A DNA stretch of 64,000 bases from Prescottella equi (GTDB lineage Bacteria; Actinomycetota; Actinomycetes; Mycobacteriales; Mycobacteriaceae), in the NCBI RefSeq assembly GCF_002094305.1, contig NZ_LWTX01000005.1, forward strand, positions 62,001-126,000. The letters run 5' to 3'. The translations under genes and the position numbers were made by a program. Position 1 is the first letter of the stretch, and every line of letters starts with the position of its first letter. A model generated the notes under the pieces. That model was not told the DNA's origin. It did not search any database and was given only the letters and a program-made list of their open reading frames with translations. Shown one piece after another: positions 47,771-58,332 of this stretch.

Positions 47771-49024
47771 CTACCGGACCGGCACGACGCCCAACAGGGT
47801 CGAGATCTGCGTCGCGATGGGGTTGAGGTTCAGCTTGTCCGGGTCCGTCTTCGGCGTGCTGTCCCACGGCTGCGGGGTCTCCGGATCGGCGTACACGATC
47901 CGCTCGGCGCTGCGCACGCCCGTCGGGTTGCCCTGGGGGACGGTGCACCGCGCGTCCGCGTTGAACGGGAAGTTGTCCACAGTGTCGTCGAAGTTCGGGT
48001 TCTCCGCCTTCATCTGCGCGAGGATCTCCTGCGTGCCCTCGTAGCCCTGAGTGCAGGGCACCGGGTTGTTGGTCTCGAGGACCAACCCGAAGTGGATCGT
48101 GCCGTCGCCCGGCGCAACCGCCGACGCACCCGCGGACAGCGCCGGCAGGAACTGGAAGATCGGCTGCAGCGCGATGAACGTCGGCGACACCTTCGTCAAC
48201 GTGGTCGACAGGTTCGTCAGGTCGGTCGTGAGGGCGTCGCCGCTCTCGGCCACGAGCTTGCCGACGGTGTCCGACGCGTCCTTGCCCGTACCGATGAGAC
48301 GACGCACGTCCGGGTCGCTGGACTTCAACTGCGCCGCGATCTGATCGAGTCCGTCGCTGAACGTGCGGATCGCGCCGGCCTGGTCGGCCTGGGTGTCGAA
48401 CACCGTCCGCCCGTCACTGATGAGCGCGAGGGTCTCCGGCAGCGCCTCGTCGGCCGTCTCGGTGAACCGTCCGAGCGAATCGACGAGAACCTGCAGGTCC
48501 CCACCCTTGCCGGTGAGGGCCTTGCCGAGTTCGACGACCGTCGTGTGGAGCGAGTCGGTGGGCACCGACCTGGCGAGCCGGTCGACGCTGCCGATCAGGT
48601 CCTCCACCGGGATCGGCGTGGCGGTGTTCTTCTCCAGGATCACCGAACCGTCGGTGAGGAAGGGGCCCTCGTCGGTGTCGGGCTGCAGGTCCACGTACTG
48701 CTCACCGATCGCCGACCGATTGGCGACGACAGCCTTCGCCGACGCCGGGATCTGCGGTGCGCTGTCGTCGATCATCAGCGCCACCGATACGCCGTCCTGG
48801 GTCAGGGTCAGGTCACCGACCCGACCGACCGGCACACCCCGATACGTCACCTCGGCGTTGGTGAAGATCCCGCCGGAGTTCGCGAACCTGGCATCCACCT
48901 GGTACTCCCCGAACCCCAACAAAGTGTCGAGGCGGACGTACTTGGCACCGACGTAACCGATGCCGAGGACGGCCACGACCACGAACGCCACGAGCTGCCA
49001 CTTGGCCAGACGCGAGACCATCAC
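47771..49024 (-). CDS. MceF-family substrate-binding protein
   Basis: 417 residues: N-terminal membrane helix, then the MCE/MlaD domain (YQVDARFANSGGIFTNAEVTYRGVPVGRVGDL), then a long helical region that stacks into the Mce tunnel. GTG 49024 overlaps the mceE stop by 4 nt; an ATG one codon later is an alternative. Sixth of the six Mce proteins, which together form a hollow channel across the periplasm-like space. Confidence 0.9.
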   Translation of the reverse strand: MMVSRLAKWQLVAFVVVAVLGIGYVGAKYVRLDTLLGFGEYQVDARFANSGGIFTNAEVTYRGVPVGRVGDLTLTQDGVSVALMIDDSAPQIPASAKAVVANRSAIGEQYVDLQPDTDEGPFLTDGSVILEKNTATPIPVEDLIGSVDRLARSVPTDSLHTTVVELGKALTGKGGDLQVLVDSLGRFTETADEALPETLALISDGRTVFDTQADQAGAIRTFSDGLDQIAAQLKSSDPDVRRLIGTGKDASDTVGKLVAESGDALTTDLTNLSTTLTKVSPTFIALQPIFQFLPALSAGASAVAPGDGTIHFGLVLETNNPVPCTQGYEGTQEILAQMKAENPNFDDTVDNFPFNADARCTVPQGNPTGVRSAERIVYADPETPQPWDSTPKTDPDKLNLNPIATQISTLLGVVPVR

Positions 49025-50268
49025 TCACCCACCCCCAACTGCTTCAGGAAAGCGTCGAACGGGTTGACCGCCGCGGGCGCCGACACCGGCGCGGTGCCCG
49101 GCTCAGGGACCGGGTTCGGGACGATCGGCGGCAACGGCAGGATCGACACCGTCGGCCAGCCCGGCCGCGCCCCGTTCCCGTTGTAGTAGGGATTGTCCGG
49201 GTTCACCGGAACCGGGGGACCGTACTTCGGCGGGTAGTACACAGGGTCCGGCTTACCGACGCCCAGATTCGACAGGGTGTCGCCGATCTGGAGATCGATG
49301 GACAGGAACACGTTGGCCTGACCGCCGTGGATGGACGGGATGATCGAGTCCGGGAACGGGAACGTCGGGACCAACGGTGCCGACGTGATGATGTCGGGTG
49401 TCGCCGCACCGAGCTCCTGCAGCGTCGGGCGCAGGGCCCGCAGGTCGGCGATCAGATCGTCCTTGGAACGGTTGATCACGTCGGTCCCGACCTGCCCGAG
49501 CCGATCGACCTGGCCCAGCATCTGCACCAGCTGCGGGCGCTGCTCGGACAGGATCTCCACGCCCTCGGGCAGCTCGTCGAGGATCTTCTCGAGCTTCACC
49601 GTCTGGTCCGCCACCCGACCGCTCAGCGTGTCGAGGCCGTCGAGAGCTCGCGTGATCGAGTCGCGCTGCTCCTCGAGACCCGCGATGAGTGTGTTCGCCT
49701 GCTCCAGCAGTCCGCGGACCTTGGTCTCGCGACCGTCGAGTGCCTTCTCCAGTTCGGAGACGATGGGCTGCAACTGGGCGACACCGCCACCGTTGAGCAG
49801 CAGCGACAGGGCGCCGAGGACCTGTTCGATGTCGGTGGCGTGCCGGGTACGGTCCACCGGGATCGTGTCCCCACTGGCCAACCGGGCGGTGGACGCGTCC
49901 TGCGGCGGCGCCGAGATGGCGATGAACTTCTCGCCGAGAAGGTTCGACTGCTGGACTTCGGCGACCGCGTTCGCCGGCAGATCCACCGAACTGTTGACCA
50001 GCGTCTCGACCTGCGCGGTCCAGCCGTCGTCGGCCACCGAGATGTTCTCGACGCGCCCGACGGGGACACCGTCGACCTTGACCGTCGACTGCGGCACCAG
50101 GTCCAGTACGTCGTCGAACTCGATCTTCACGTGCATCGGATCGCTGCCGATGTCGGCGCCGCCGGGCAGCGGGATCGAGTAGATGCCGTCCGAGCCGCAC
50201 GCGCCGACGGTCAACGCGACGACGCATGCGCCGGCCGCGGCTGCGGCCGTCCTCCGAAGATGCTTCAC
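49021..50268 (-). CDS. MceE-family lipoprotein
   Basis: 415 residues from GTG 50268 overlapping the mceD stop. The signal peptide [20 protein letters not shown] ends in a lipobox, so unlike the other five Mce proteins it is lipid-anchored, as MceE proteins are. It has an MCE domain ([32 protein letters not shown]) and a Pro-rich C-terminal tail. Confidence 0.9.
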   Translation of the reverse strand: MKHLRRTAAAAAGACVVALTVGACGSDGIYSIPLPGGADIGSDPMHVKIEFDDVLDLVPQSTVKVDGVPVGRVENISVADDGWTAQVETLVNSSVDLPANAVAEVQQSNLLGEKFIAISAPPQDASTARLASGDTIPVDRTRHATDIEQVLGALSLLLNGGGVAQLQPIVSELEKALDGRETKVRGLLEQANTLIAGLEEQRDSITRALDGLDTLSGRVADQTVKLEKILDELPEGVEILSEQRPQLVQMLGQVDRLGQVGTDVINRSKDDLIADLRALRPTLQELGAATPDIITSAPLVPTFPFPDSIIPSIHGGQANVFLSIDLQIGDTLSNLGVGKPDPVYYPPKYGPPVPVNPDNPYYNGNGARPGWPTVSILPLPPIVPNPVPEPGTAPVSAPAAVNPFDAFLKQLGVGE

Positions 50269-51512
50269 GGCGTGCCCCCCTGCCGTTGCGTTTCGCCGCC
50301 GAGGCGCGGGGACGGGGTTCCGGGAACCGTCCCCGGAACCGCACCGCGCTGCAGGTTGTCGCCGCTCAGGATGCCGAGGGGCAGGTTGAGCGTCGGCGTC
50401 TTCACGCCGGCGGTCAATTGGTCGGTGACGACCTTGCAATTGTCGATCAGCGGCTTCATCTGCCGACCCAACGCCTCGAACTCGGGATCACCCGGCTTGA
50501 GCTTGGCGATGTCGATGAGCTTGCAGCCGAGACCGAACGGATCCTGTAGATCGGGCAGGTCGACGCGCATCTGCAGCGTCCCCGACTCGGCGTCGTGGGT
50601 GTTGACCAGGTTGCTGATCGCCAGTGGCAGCGTCACCAACGCCTCGGCTAGAGAATCTCGCTGGTCGGCGACCGTCTGGGTGACCGTCGTCAGACCCTCG
50701 ATGTTGGCCTGCAGCAGTTCCCGGTTGTCCTCCACGAACCGCGCCACGTCTCCCAGCGCCAGCGAGAGCTGGTTCAGCGCGAGACCGAGGTTCTCCTTCT
50801 CCCCCGCCAGGTAGCCGCTGAAGTCCGCGAGCTGGGTGTTGAACTGGCGCACCTGTGCGTCGTTCGCGGCAAGGGCGCTGACGAACACCTGCAGGTTCTT
50901 GACGGTGTCGAAGATGTCGGCCCGGGAGTCCGACAGCGTCCGGGCCGCCGCCGACAGCTGGGTGAACGTGTTGCCCAGTGCGTCGCCGTTGCCGTCCAGA
51001 TTGGCGGCTGCGGTGTCGACCAGGTTGGACAGCGCGCCGTCCTTGTTGGCGCCGTTCGGGCCCAGCGCCTCGGACAGTTCGGTCACGCTCGCGTACAACT
51101 GGTCGACCTCGACGGGCGTCGCCGTGCGCTCGCGCGGGATCGTCGCGTCGTTCGCCATCTTCTCGCCGCCCGTGTAGACGGGGGTGAGCTGGATGTACCG
51201 GTCGGACACCACCGACGGCGTCACCTGGGCGGCCTTGGCGTCGGCCGGGATGTCGACGCCCCGGTCGACGGTCATCGTGACCTGGACCTGATCGCCCTGC
51301 GGCTCCACCGAGTCCACCGTGCCGACCTTGACGCCGAGCACACGTACGTCGGAGCCCTCGTAGATGCCGACGGACTTGTCGAAGTACGCAGTGATCTTCG
51401 TGGTGCCGACGTTCTGGAAGAGCCACCACAGGACGCCCACGGCGACGACCACGACCGCGGCGACCAGCGCCACCGGGATCCACTTGCGGGTTGCTGCCCG
51501 CTCCTCACTCAT
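50265..51512 (-). CDS. MceD-family protein
   Basis: 415 residues: one membrane helix (about 11-32), an MCE domain ([30 protein letters not shown]) and a helical region rich in Ala/Leu/Asp, then a Pro/Gly tail. It overlaps mceE by GTGA and follows mceC with a 1-nt gap. Confidence 0.9.
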   Translation of the reverse strand: MSEERAATRKWIPVALVAAVVVVAVGVLWWLFQNVGTTKITAYFDKSVGIYEGSDVRVLGVKVGTVDSVEPQGDQVQVTMTVDRGVDIPADAKAAQVTPSVVSDRYIQLTPVYTGGEKMANDATIPRERTATPVEVDQLYASVTELSEALGPNGANKDGALSNLVDTAAANLDGNGDALGNTFTQLSAAARTLSDSRADIFDTVKNLQVFVSALAANDAQVRQFNTQLADFSGYLAGEKENLGLALNQLSLALGDVARFVEDNRELLQANIEGLTTVTQTVADQRDSLAEALVTLPLAISNLVNTHDAESGTLQMRVDLPDLQDPFGLGCKLIDIAKLKPGDPEFEALGRQMKPLIDNCKVVTDQLTAGVKTPTLNLPLGILSGDNLQRGAVPGTVPGTPSPRLGGETQRQGGTP

Positions 51513-51513
51513 G

Positions 51514-52509
51514 TCAGTTCCCCTCCATGGTGCGCAGAGGCTCGCGGTACCCGGGGATCTCCGGCAGGCCGGGCGGGGTCAGGTTGGTGACGACCGAGTC
51601 GAACCACCGGCCGTTGCCGAGCACGTTGGCGTAGATCCGGTAGAACGGCGCGGCCAACTCGAGCGCCTTGCTCACGTTCTGCTGGTTGGCGTTGAGGATG
51701 TCGATGACACCCTGCAACTGCGTGAGCGCGGGCGTGATCTGCGCTTCGTTGTCGGCGACCAGTCCGGTCAGCTCGCGCGAGAGGGTCTGGGTGCTGGTGA
51801 GCAACTGCCCGATCGCCTGCTGCCTCGTGTTGAGCTCCTCCAGCACGAGGCCACCGTTCGCCAGGATCTTCTGGAACTGGTCGTTGCGGTCGGCGAGGAT
51901 CTGCGATGTCTGCTTGGTCGCGTCGAACAGCTTCTTCAGTTCCTGATCACGCTTGGCCACCGTCTCGGACAGCCGGGCGACGCCGTCGAGCGAACCACGG
52001 ATCTCGTCCGGGGTGCCGGCGAACGACTGCGACAACACCTCGAAGCTGGACGCCAACTGGGTGGTGTCGATGTCCTCGAGCGTCGTGGCGGCATCACTGA
52101 AGGCGTCGATGACGTCGTACGGAGACGTGGTGCGCTCGAGCGGGATGCTGGTACCCGGGTCGAGGACTTCGGTGCCCCGCGGGTCCAGCGCCAGGTACTT
52201 CTGACCGAGGATGGTCTTGATCTGGATCGATGCGGTCGTCTGGTCGCCGATCCAGGCGTCCTTCGTCTGGAACGTCACCCGGACCCGGTCGCCGTCGAGT
52301 GCGACGTCCGACACCTTGCCGACCTTGACTCCGGCGACCCGCACCTCGTTGCCGGGCTTGAGGCCGGCCGCCTCCGTGAACTCGGCGGTGTACCGGTTAC
52401 CCGCGCCGACGATGGGCAGGCTGTCGAGGAAGAACGCCGACATCGTCGCGAGGAGGACCACGACGATGCCCAGGGCACCGGTGACGGCCGGATTGCGCTT
52501 CTTGGTCAT
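51514..52509 (-). CDS. MceC-family protein
   Basis: 331 residues, shorter than the others because the C-terminal tail is brief. Membrane helix near 10-28, then the MCE domain ([30 protein letters not shown]) and a helical needle segment. It overlaps mceB by 4 nt. Confidence 0.9.
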   Translation of the reverse strand: MTKKRNPAVTGALGIVVVLLATMSAFFLDSLPIVGAGNRYTAEFTEAAGLKPGNEVRVAGVKVGKVSDVALDGDRVRVTFQTKDAWIGDQTTASIQIKTILGQKYLALDPRGTEVLDPGTSIPLERTTSPYDVIDAFSDAATTLEDIDTTQLASSFEVLSQSFAGTPDEIRGSLDGVARLSETVAKRDQELKKLFDATKQTSQILADRNDQFQKILANGGLVLEELNTRQQAIGQLLTSTQTLSRELTGLVADNEAQITPALTQLQGVIDILNANQQNVSKALELAAPFYRIYANVLGNGRWFDSVVTNLTPPGLPEIPGYREPLRTMEGN

Positions 52510-53585
52510 CGGGGCTCACCGTCCGCCCAGCAACGCGGCGCCGCGTTGGTGTAGATCGGCTGGTTGATCGTGGGCAGATCGCTCGGAAGGTTGAGTTGGG
52601 GCGCCGTACCGGGACCGGCGACGACGTCGATGCCGCACAGGTAGAACTGGAACCACGACCCGTAGCTGCCGGCGCGACCGAGCTTCTCCATCTTCACCGG
52701 CAGGTTCGCGAGCACCTGGTTCACCTCCCCGGACCGCTCGTTGACGTGTCCGGCCAACGTGTTGAGGCCCGCGATCGACCCCTGGATCGACGGCCTGGTC
52801 GGCACCAGCAGATCCGCGGTGGCGCTCGTCAGTTCGGACAGGGACTGCACCGACTGGCCGATCACACCGCGATCGGCGGACAGGCCGCTCACGAGACGTT
52901 CGGTGTTCACGATCAGCTGGTCCACCTGCTCGTCCCGCTTGTTCACCGTTTCGAGGACCCGGTTGAGATTGGTGACCAGGTCGCCGATGACCTTGTCCTT
53001 GTCGGCGATCGTGTTCGTCAGCGACGCCGTGTTCGCCACGAGCTCCTCGATGGTGCCGCCCTCCCCCTGGAACACCTGGATGATCTGATAGGACAGCTTG
53101 TTCACGTCGTCGGCGCTGAGAGTCTGGAACAGCGGCCGGAACCCGTTGAACAGCGTCGTGAGGTTGACCGCGGGCTTGGTGCGGTCGAGCGGAATGGTCT
53201 CCCCCGCGCTCATCTTGAAGCCCTGCTGACCGGTCCCCTGTTCGAGCGCGATGTAGCGCTGACCCACCAGATTGCGGAAGCGGATGGTCGCGGTCGTGCT
53301 CGCGGGCAGCCAGTCGCGGTCGGTGAGTGCGAACGTGACCTGCGCTTCACGGTCGTCGACTATCTCGATCTTGGTGACCTGACCGACCCGAACACCCGCG
53401 ATCCGCACCTCGTCGCCCTTGTTGAGAGACGTCACGTCCGTGAACCGGGCGCTGAACTCGGTACCTCCCCGGGACCCCGAGTTCGCGATCGTCAGCGCCA
53501 ACGCCCCCGTCGCGAGGATCGTCACGAGCGCGAAGATCACCAGTTTGGTGAGCGGTGCAGCCACCCCTCGCAGCTGTCGCTTCAC
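52506..53585 (-). CDS. MceB-family protein
   Basis: 359 residues from GTG 53585, which overlaps the mceA stop (GTGA); the frame is open further upstream inside mceA. Membrane helix about 12-35, MCE domain (FSARFTDVTSLNKGDEVRIAGVRVGQVTKI), helical region, and a Cys-containing C-terminus (YLCGIDVVAG). Confidence 0.9.
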   Translation of the reverse strand: MKRQLRGVAAPLTKLVIFALVTILATGALALTIANSGSRGGTEFSARFTDVTSLNKGDEVRIAGVRVGQVTKIEIVDDREAQVTFALTDRDWLPASTTATIRFRNLVGQRYIALEQGTGQQGFKMSAGETIPLDRTKPAVNLTTLFNGFRPLFQTLSADDVNKLSYQIIQVFQGEGGTIEELVANTASLTNTIADKDKVIGDLVTNLNRVLETVNKRDEQVDQLIVNTERLVSGLSADRGVIGQSVQSLSELTSATADLLVPTRPSIQGSIAGLNTLAGHVNERSGEVNQVLANLPVKMEKLGRAGSYGSWFQFYLCGIDVVAGPGTAPQLNLPSDLPTINQPIYTNAAPRCWADGEPR

Positions 53586-54913
53586 TTGACGCTCACCTCT
53601 TTTCCACGGAGCGCGGGTGCGCCGATCGTCGTCGTCCACGCGGGCACGTCCTCGGGCGCCATCCCCGTCGCCTGGCCGTACACCACGGCGAGGGTCTCGC
53701 GCTCGAGCGGCGAACCGGCGAGCGTCGCGGTGGACGCCGGCGTCACCGCGTACTGCGGAGCCGCCACCTCGGGGATGTTCTGGTCACCCGGGTTGCGAGT
53801 CGGCACCTGGTACGACCCGTCGTGAATCGATCCGCCCGGGTACTGACCGATGTCGGTCCCCAACGGTGGCGGCTCGTAGCAGCGCGGTCCGCGGGTGTCG
53901 ATCAGGCGGGGCTCGTCCTGGTTGGGTAGGTACCGGCCGCGCGGGTTGACCAGTTCGATCGTGGCCCGGGCCCCCGGATTCGGGGAGTTCTCGCCGGTGA
54001 TCGCACCGGTCCGCGCCATCACGTCGGCGAAGTTCGCGAACGTGCAGCCGAACGTTCCGGAGAAGCGAGCGAGGATCTCGAGTGCCTCCCGCGAGTCGGC
54101 GGCAATGGAGATCAGCGCGTCACGATTCGTCGTCAACAGATCGGCGGTGCTCGACCCCGTCGACGTCACCGACGAGATGAGCGCGTCGATCGACGGGCGC
54201 TCCTGCACGATCGTCGCGTTGGTGGTGCGCAGGTTGTCGAGGGCGTCGACGAGCTGCGGCGCCGCGTCCGAATAGGTCTGCGTGAACGTCGCGAAGCTCT
54301 GCAGGCCCGCCTGCAGGTCCGGCATTCGGGTATTGACACCCGCGAAGATCGTGTCGAGCTGGTCCAGCGTCACGCCGAGCTGTTCGCCGCGGCCGTCGAG
54401 CGCCTGCGACAGCGCGCCGAGCGTCGAGGCCAGGCTCTCGGGCGGAATCGCCTGCAGCAGCGGCAGCAGCCCGTCGAGCATCTTGCCGAGCTCCACCGCG
54501 TTGCCGCTCTTGTCCTGGTAGATGGTGCCGCCGGCCTCGATCGGGTTGGGGCTGGGATCGGCCGGAATCACCAGATCGACGTACCGCTCGCCGAACAGCG
54601 TCTTCGGCAGCAGCCGGGCAGTGGTGTTCGACGGGATCAGGTCGGCCTTGTCGGGGTCGATCGCCATGACCGAGGTGACCTTGCCGTTCGAGGTCGACGC
54701 CTCGCGCACCTCCCCGACGATCAGCCCCCGCACCTTCACGTCGGCGTTGCGGGGCAGGGCGTTGCCGACCGTGTCGGTGACCAGGTCGACCTTGACCACG
54801 TGCTTGAACGTCTTGTTGTAGCTCGCGATGGTTCCGCCCAGGAACAGTGCCAGGACCAGGAAGAAGGCAACTCCCAGGACCCGGCGGCGCAGCTTCGACG
54901 GCGACTCGATCAT
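53582..54913 (-). CDS. MceA-family protein
   Basis: 443 residues from ATG 54913, overlapping the permease stop by 4 nt. Membrane helix about 9-30, then an MCE domain (VKVDLVTDTVGNALPRNADVKVRGLIVGEVRE). The C-terminus carries a conserved-type segment (IGQYPGGSIHDGSYQVPTR). First Mce subunit of the operon. Confidence 0.9.
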   Translation of the reverse strand: MIESPSKLRRRVLGVAFFLVLALFLGGTIASYNKTFKHVVKVDLVTDTVGNALPRNADVKVRGLIVGEVREASTSNGKVTSVMAIDPDKADLIPSNTTARLLPKTLFGERYVDLVIPADPSPNPIEAGGTIYQDKSGNAVELGKMLDGLLPLLQAIPPESLASTLGALSQALDGRGEQLGVTLDQLDTIFAGVNTRMPDLQAGLQSFATFTQTYSDAAPQLVDALDNLRTTNATIVQERPSIDALISSVTSTGSSTADLLTTNRDALISIAADSREALEILARFSGTFGCTFANFADVMARTGAITGENSPNPGARATIELVNPRGRYLPNQDEPRLIDTRGPRCYEPPPLGTDIGQYPGGSIHDGSYQVPTRNPGDQNIPEVAAPQYAVTPASTATLAGSPLERETLAVVYGQATGMAPEDVPAWTTTIGAPALRGKEVSVK

Positions 54914-55770
54914 CCGGCCACCCGCACGGTCGTCGTGGTCCCCCAGATCGCCAGGCTCAGGAAGAAGTCGAGCACGGCGATGGTGACGATGGCCGTACGG
55001 ACGGCGTGGCCGACGGCGACGCCGACGCCGGCCGGGCCGCCGCGGGCGTGGAAGCCGTAGTAGCAGTGGATGAGGATCAGTACGAACGCGAAGACCAGAA
55101 CCTTGCCGAAGGACCACAGCACGTCCTCGGGCGGCAGGAACAGGTTGAAGTAGTGGTCGTACGAGCCCGACGACTGTCCGTTGAAGACCGTCGACACCAC
55201 TCGGGAGGCGAGATACGCGGCGAGCAGACCGACGATGTAGAGCGGAATCACCGCCACGAACCCCGCGATCATGCGCGTGGTGACCAGGAAGGGCACGCTG
55301 GGAACAGCCATCACCTCGAGAGCGTCGATCTCCTCGGAGATCCGCATCGCGCCGAGCTGGGCGGTGAAGCCACAACCCACCGTGGCGGAGAGCGCCAGCG
55401 CCGCGACGATCGGGGCGATCTCGCGGGTGTTGACGTACGCCGACAGGAAGCCGGTGAGGACGGAGCTGCCCAACTGGTCGAGGGCCGCAAAGCCCTGGAG
55501 GCCGACGACGACACCCGTGAAACCGGACATCATGACGATGACGCCGATGGTGCCGCCGATGACCGCGAGGGCGCCGCTGCCGAATGTGACCTCGGCGAGC
55601 AGGCGCAGCATCTCCTTGCGGTACCGCCGCAGCGTACGGGGCGTCCAGGCGATGGCGCGCGAATAGAACGACATCTGCTCGCCCGCGTTGTCGAGCACGT
55701 CGAGCGGTTTACGGGCCCAGCGCCGCGCACGCATCAGGGCATAGTCGCCCCGCCCCCTCGCGATCGTCAT
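54910..55770 (-). CDS. YrbEB/MlaE-family permease
   Basis: 286 residues with about five membrane helices and the MlaE core (GFTGVVVGLQGFAALDQLGSS, LALSATVGCGFTAQLGAMRISEEIDALEVMAVP). The EEIDALEVM segment contacts the ATPase. It pairs with the YrbEA gene upstream to form the membrane part of the importer. Confidence 0.93.
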   Translation of the reverse strand: MTIARGRGDYALMRARRWARKPLDVLDNAGEQMSFYSRAIAWTPRTLRRYRKEMLRLLAEVTFGSGALAVIGGTIGVIVMMSGFTGVVVGLQGFAALDQLGSSVLTGFLSAYVNTREIAPIVAALALSATVGCGFTAQLGAMRISEEIDALEVMAVPSVPFLVTTRMIAGFVAVIPLYIVGLLAAYLASRVVSTVFNGQSSGSYDHYFNLFLPPEDVLWSFGKVLVFAFVLILIHCYYGFHARGGPAGVGVAVGHAVRTAIVTIAVLDFFLSLAIWGTTTTVRVAG

Positions 55771-55774
55771 CGGG

Positions 55775-56569
55775 TCATGCCCCCTTCGCCGGAACGATCT
55801 GGAGATACACCATGGTCAGGATCAGGTTGGCGAAGAACAGCACCAGGAACGTGATCACGACTGCCTGGTTCACGGCCTCGCCGACGCCCTTCGGGCCGCC
55901 CTTGGGCGTCAGCCCCTTGTACGCCGCGATCACACCCGCGATGACGCCGAAGATCGCGGCCTTGACCTCCGCGATGTAGAGGTCGGGCAGCTGGGCCAGC
56001 GCGGAGAACGACGCCAGGTAGGCACCGGGGGTGCCGCCTTGGAGGATGACGTTGAAGAAGTAGCCACCGGCGATGCCGACGACGGACACGAGCCCGTTGA
56101 GGAGCACCGCGACCAGCACCATCGCGAGCACCCGGGGGACGACGAGCCGCTGCACCGGATTGATGCCGAGCACTTCCATGGCATCGATCTCCTCGCGGAT
56201 GGTCCGCGAACCGAGATCGGCGGTGACGGCGGACCCCGCGGCACCCGCGATCAGCAAGGCCGTCACGATCGGACTGCCCTGCTGGATCACGGCGAGCACG
56301 CTGGCGGCGCCCGTGAACGACTCCGCACCCAACTGCTTGATCAGCGAACCGGTCTGCAGCGACACAACCGCGCCGAAAGGAATCGCGACGAGCGCGGTCG
56401 GCAGGATCGTCACGCTCGCGATGAACCATGCCTGTTCGATGAATTCCTTGAACTGGAACGGCCGCTTGAACGTGTTCCGAACCACGTCGACGAACAGTTG
56501 GACGATGTTGCCGGCCTGCGTCAGCGCTCCGTTGACAGGCTTCATCAGCGACGCTCTCGTGCCCCCCAT
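55775..56569 (-). CDS. YrbEA/MlaE-family permease
   Basis: 264 residues, with the matching MlaE segments (IPFGAVVSLQTGSLIKQLGAES, IAGAAGSAVTADLGSRTIREEIDAMEVLGINP). An ATG at 56545 (MKPVNG) is an alternative start eight residues later. It begins 11 nt after mkl. Confidence 0.93.
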   Translation of the reverse strand: MGGTRASLMKPVNGALTQAGNIVQLFVDVVRNTFKRPFQFKEFIEQAWFIASVTILPTALVAIPFGAVVSLQTGSLIKQLGAESFTGAASVLAVIQQGSPIVTALLIAGAAGSAVTADLGSRTIREEIDAMEVLGINPVQRLVVPRVLAMVLVAVLLNGLVSVVGIAGGYFFNVILQGGTPGAYLASFSALAQLPDLYIAEVKAAIFGVIAGVIAAYKGLTPKGGPKGVGEAVNQAVVITFLVLFFANLILTMVYLQIVPAKGA

Positions 56570-56580
56570 ACGCAGGTCCC

Positions 56581-57630
56581 CTACCCGCGCTCGAACGTGG
56601 TCTGCTCGAAGCCGCCCTCGTCGTATGCCGGGATCACCTGCGTGGCAGCGTCGTCGTTCATGCTTGCAAGGATGCCCTGCTGGGCCTCGATCGGCAGGGT
56701 ATGGAGGATCTCACGGACGCGGGCCTGACGGCGGGCGACAGCCTGGCGCACGGGGAGCCCGGGCGTTGCCTGCATCTGCGGCACCACACCGTAGACGTCG
56801 TCGGTGCCGCCGTGGTGATGACCGGCGTCGACGAGGGCCTGCTCGTGCGCCATCTGCGCCTCGTCCTTCTCCTCGGACATGCCGATCGGGCCGATCTTGC
56901 TGCCGTTGAGGAACTGGTGGACCACCGGCTCGTCACTGGTGAGCAGCACCTCGCGAGGCCCGAACATGACGAGCTGCTTGCGGAACAGCATGCCCAGGTT
57001 GTCGGGCACCGTGCGCGCGAGGTTGATGTTGTGCGTCACGATCAGGATCGTGGCGTCGATCTGCGCATTGATGTCGATCAGCAACTGGCTGAGGTACGTG
57101 GTGCGAACGGGGTCGAGGCCCGAGTCGGGCTCGTCGACGAGGATGATCTGGGGGTCGAGGACCAGCGCGCGAGCGAGCCCGGCACGCTTGCGCATACCGC
57201 CCGAGATCTCGCCGGGAAGCTTGCCCTCGGCCCCGACGAGGCCGTTGAGCTCGAGCTTCTCCATGACGATCTTGCGGATCTCGGACTCGGACTTCTTGGT
57301 GTGCTCACGCAGCGGGAAGGCCACGTTGTCGTACAGGTTCATGGACCCGAACAGCGCGCCGTCCTGGAAGAGGACGCCGAACAGCTTGCGGATCTCGTAC
57401 AGCTCGCGGGACGAGCATTGGAGGATGTCGGTGCCGTCGATGACGATCGAGCCCTCTTCCGGGCGCAGCAGACCGATCAGCGACTTGAGGAAGACCGACT
57501 TACCCGTGCCCGACGGCCCGAGCAGTGCGCTCACCTCTCCGGCCGGCAGCGTCAGCGACACGTCCTGCCAGATCTTCTGAGAGCCGAAAGACTTTGTGAG
57601 CCCTTCGACTGCTACCTCGACTCCCACCAT
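56581..57630 (-). CDS. mkl: Mkl/MceG ATPase of the Mce importer
   Basis: 349-residue ABC ATPase: Walker A GPSGTGKS (38-45), signature ISGGMRKRAG (142-151), Walker B IILVDEP (162-168) and SGLDP. The C-terminal extension of about 90 residues is typical of MceG and is needed for stability in mycobacteria. In M. tuberculosis one unlinked mkl (Rv0655) energises several Mce systems; here mkl heads the mce operon itself. Confidence 0.95.
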   Translation of the reverse strand: MVGVEVAVEGLTKSFGSQKIWQDVSLTLPAGEVSALLGPSGTGKSVFLKSLIGLLRPEEGSIVIDGTDILQCSSRELYEIRKLFGVLFQDGALFGSMNLYDNVAFPLREHTKKSESEIRKIVMEKLELNGLVGAEGKLPGEISGGMRKRAGLARALVLDPQIILVDEPDSGLDPVRTTYLSQLLIDINAQIDATILIVTHNINLARTVPDNLGMLFRKQLVMFGPREVLLTSDEPVVHQFLNGSKIGPIGMSEEKDEAQMAHEQALVDAGHHHGGTDDVYGVVPQMQATPGLPVRQAVARRQARVREILHTLPIEAQQGILASMNDDAATQVIPAYDEGGFEQTTFERG

Positions 57631-57719
57631 TACCTCCTGCGTAAGGAACGTCCCCCCACCGCGCGATCCACTGTGGGTTGCGTCACTCTATCGCATCGAA
57701 GTGTTATCCGTGACACCAA

Positions 57720-57749
57720 ATCCTACTCACGAGTAAGTAAGGATCACAA
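57720..57749 (-). promoter_or_regulatory. mkl-mce promoter with a built-in inverted repeat
   Basis: TTGTGA (57749-57744) and TAGGAT (57725-57720) are 18 bp apart on the minus strand. The spacer and the edge of the -10 carry TACTC-AC-GAGTA at 57724-57735, a perfect inverted repeat where a dimeric repressor would block polymerase. A leader of about 85 nt follows before mkl. Confidence 0.55.
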
Positions 57750-57788
57750 CCCTGTCATCAAGATCCGCCCGACGAGTTTTCCGGTGAC

Positions 57789-57825
57789 GAAAGAGGGCCG
57801 CCCCCTACGGGAACGGCCCTCTTTC
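57789..57825 (-). terminator. Terminator of rplJ-rplL
   Basis: GAAAGAGGGCCG and CGGCCCTCTTTC form a perfect 12-bp stem with a 13-nt loop, 37 nt after rplL; on the minus strand it is followed by GTC. It insulates the mkl promoter just downstream. Confidence 0.88.
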
Positions 57826-57861
57826 TCGATGCTTCGGACAGAAGCAGCGGAGATACGCGTC

Positions 57862-58248
57862 TTACTTGACGGTGATCTTCGCGCCGGCAGCCTCGAGCTT
57901 CTCCTTGGCGGCGTCGGCAGCGTCCTTGGCGACCTTCTCCAGGATCGGCTTCGGAGCACCCTCGACGAGGTCCTTGGCTTCCTTCAGGCCCAGGCCGGAG
58001 ACGACCTCACGGACGACCTTGATGACCTGGATCTTCTTGTCGCCGGCCGACTCCAGGATGACGTCGAACTCGTCCTGCTCCTCGGCAGCGTCGGCAGCGG
58101 CAGCCGGAGCGCCCGCAGCAGCGACGGCGACCGGAGCAGCAGCGGTGACCTCGAAGGTCTCCTCGAACGCCTTCACGAACTCCGAGAGCTCGAGCAGGGT
58201 GAGCTCCTTGAACTGGTCCAGCAACTCTTCGGTGGTGAGCTTCGCCAT
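57862..58248 (-). CDS. rplL: Ribosomal protein L7/L12
   Basis: 128 residues: N-terminal dimerisation domain, an Ala/Gly/Pro-rich hinge ([18 protein letters not shown]), and the factor-binding domain ([29 protein letters not shown]). Acidic, full length. It forms the stalk with L10 encoded 84 nt upstream. Confidence 0.99.
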   Translation of the reverse strand: MAKLTTEELLDQFKELTLLELSEFVKAFEETFEVTAAAPVAVAAAGAPAAAADAAEEQDEFDVILESAGDKKIQVIKVVREVVSGLGLKEAKDLVEGAPKPILEKVAKDAADAAKEKLEAAGAKITVK

Positions 58249-58332
58249 GGTGGCGTCCTTCCTCTTAAGTCCTGTGTCGCCGATCCGCGACCGGACAGGT
58301 GGTGATGGTTGTGATGCGCAGGTGCGGATCAG

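Noticed and set aside
49203-50182. Ser/Arg-rich frames inside mceE
   Set aside because: Out-of-frame shadows of the Mce gene, on both strands.
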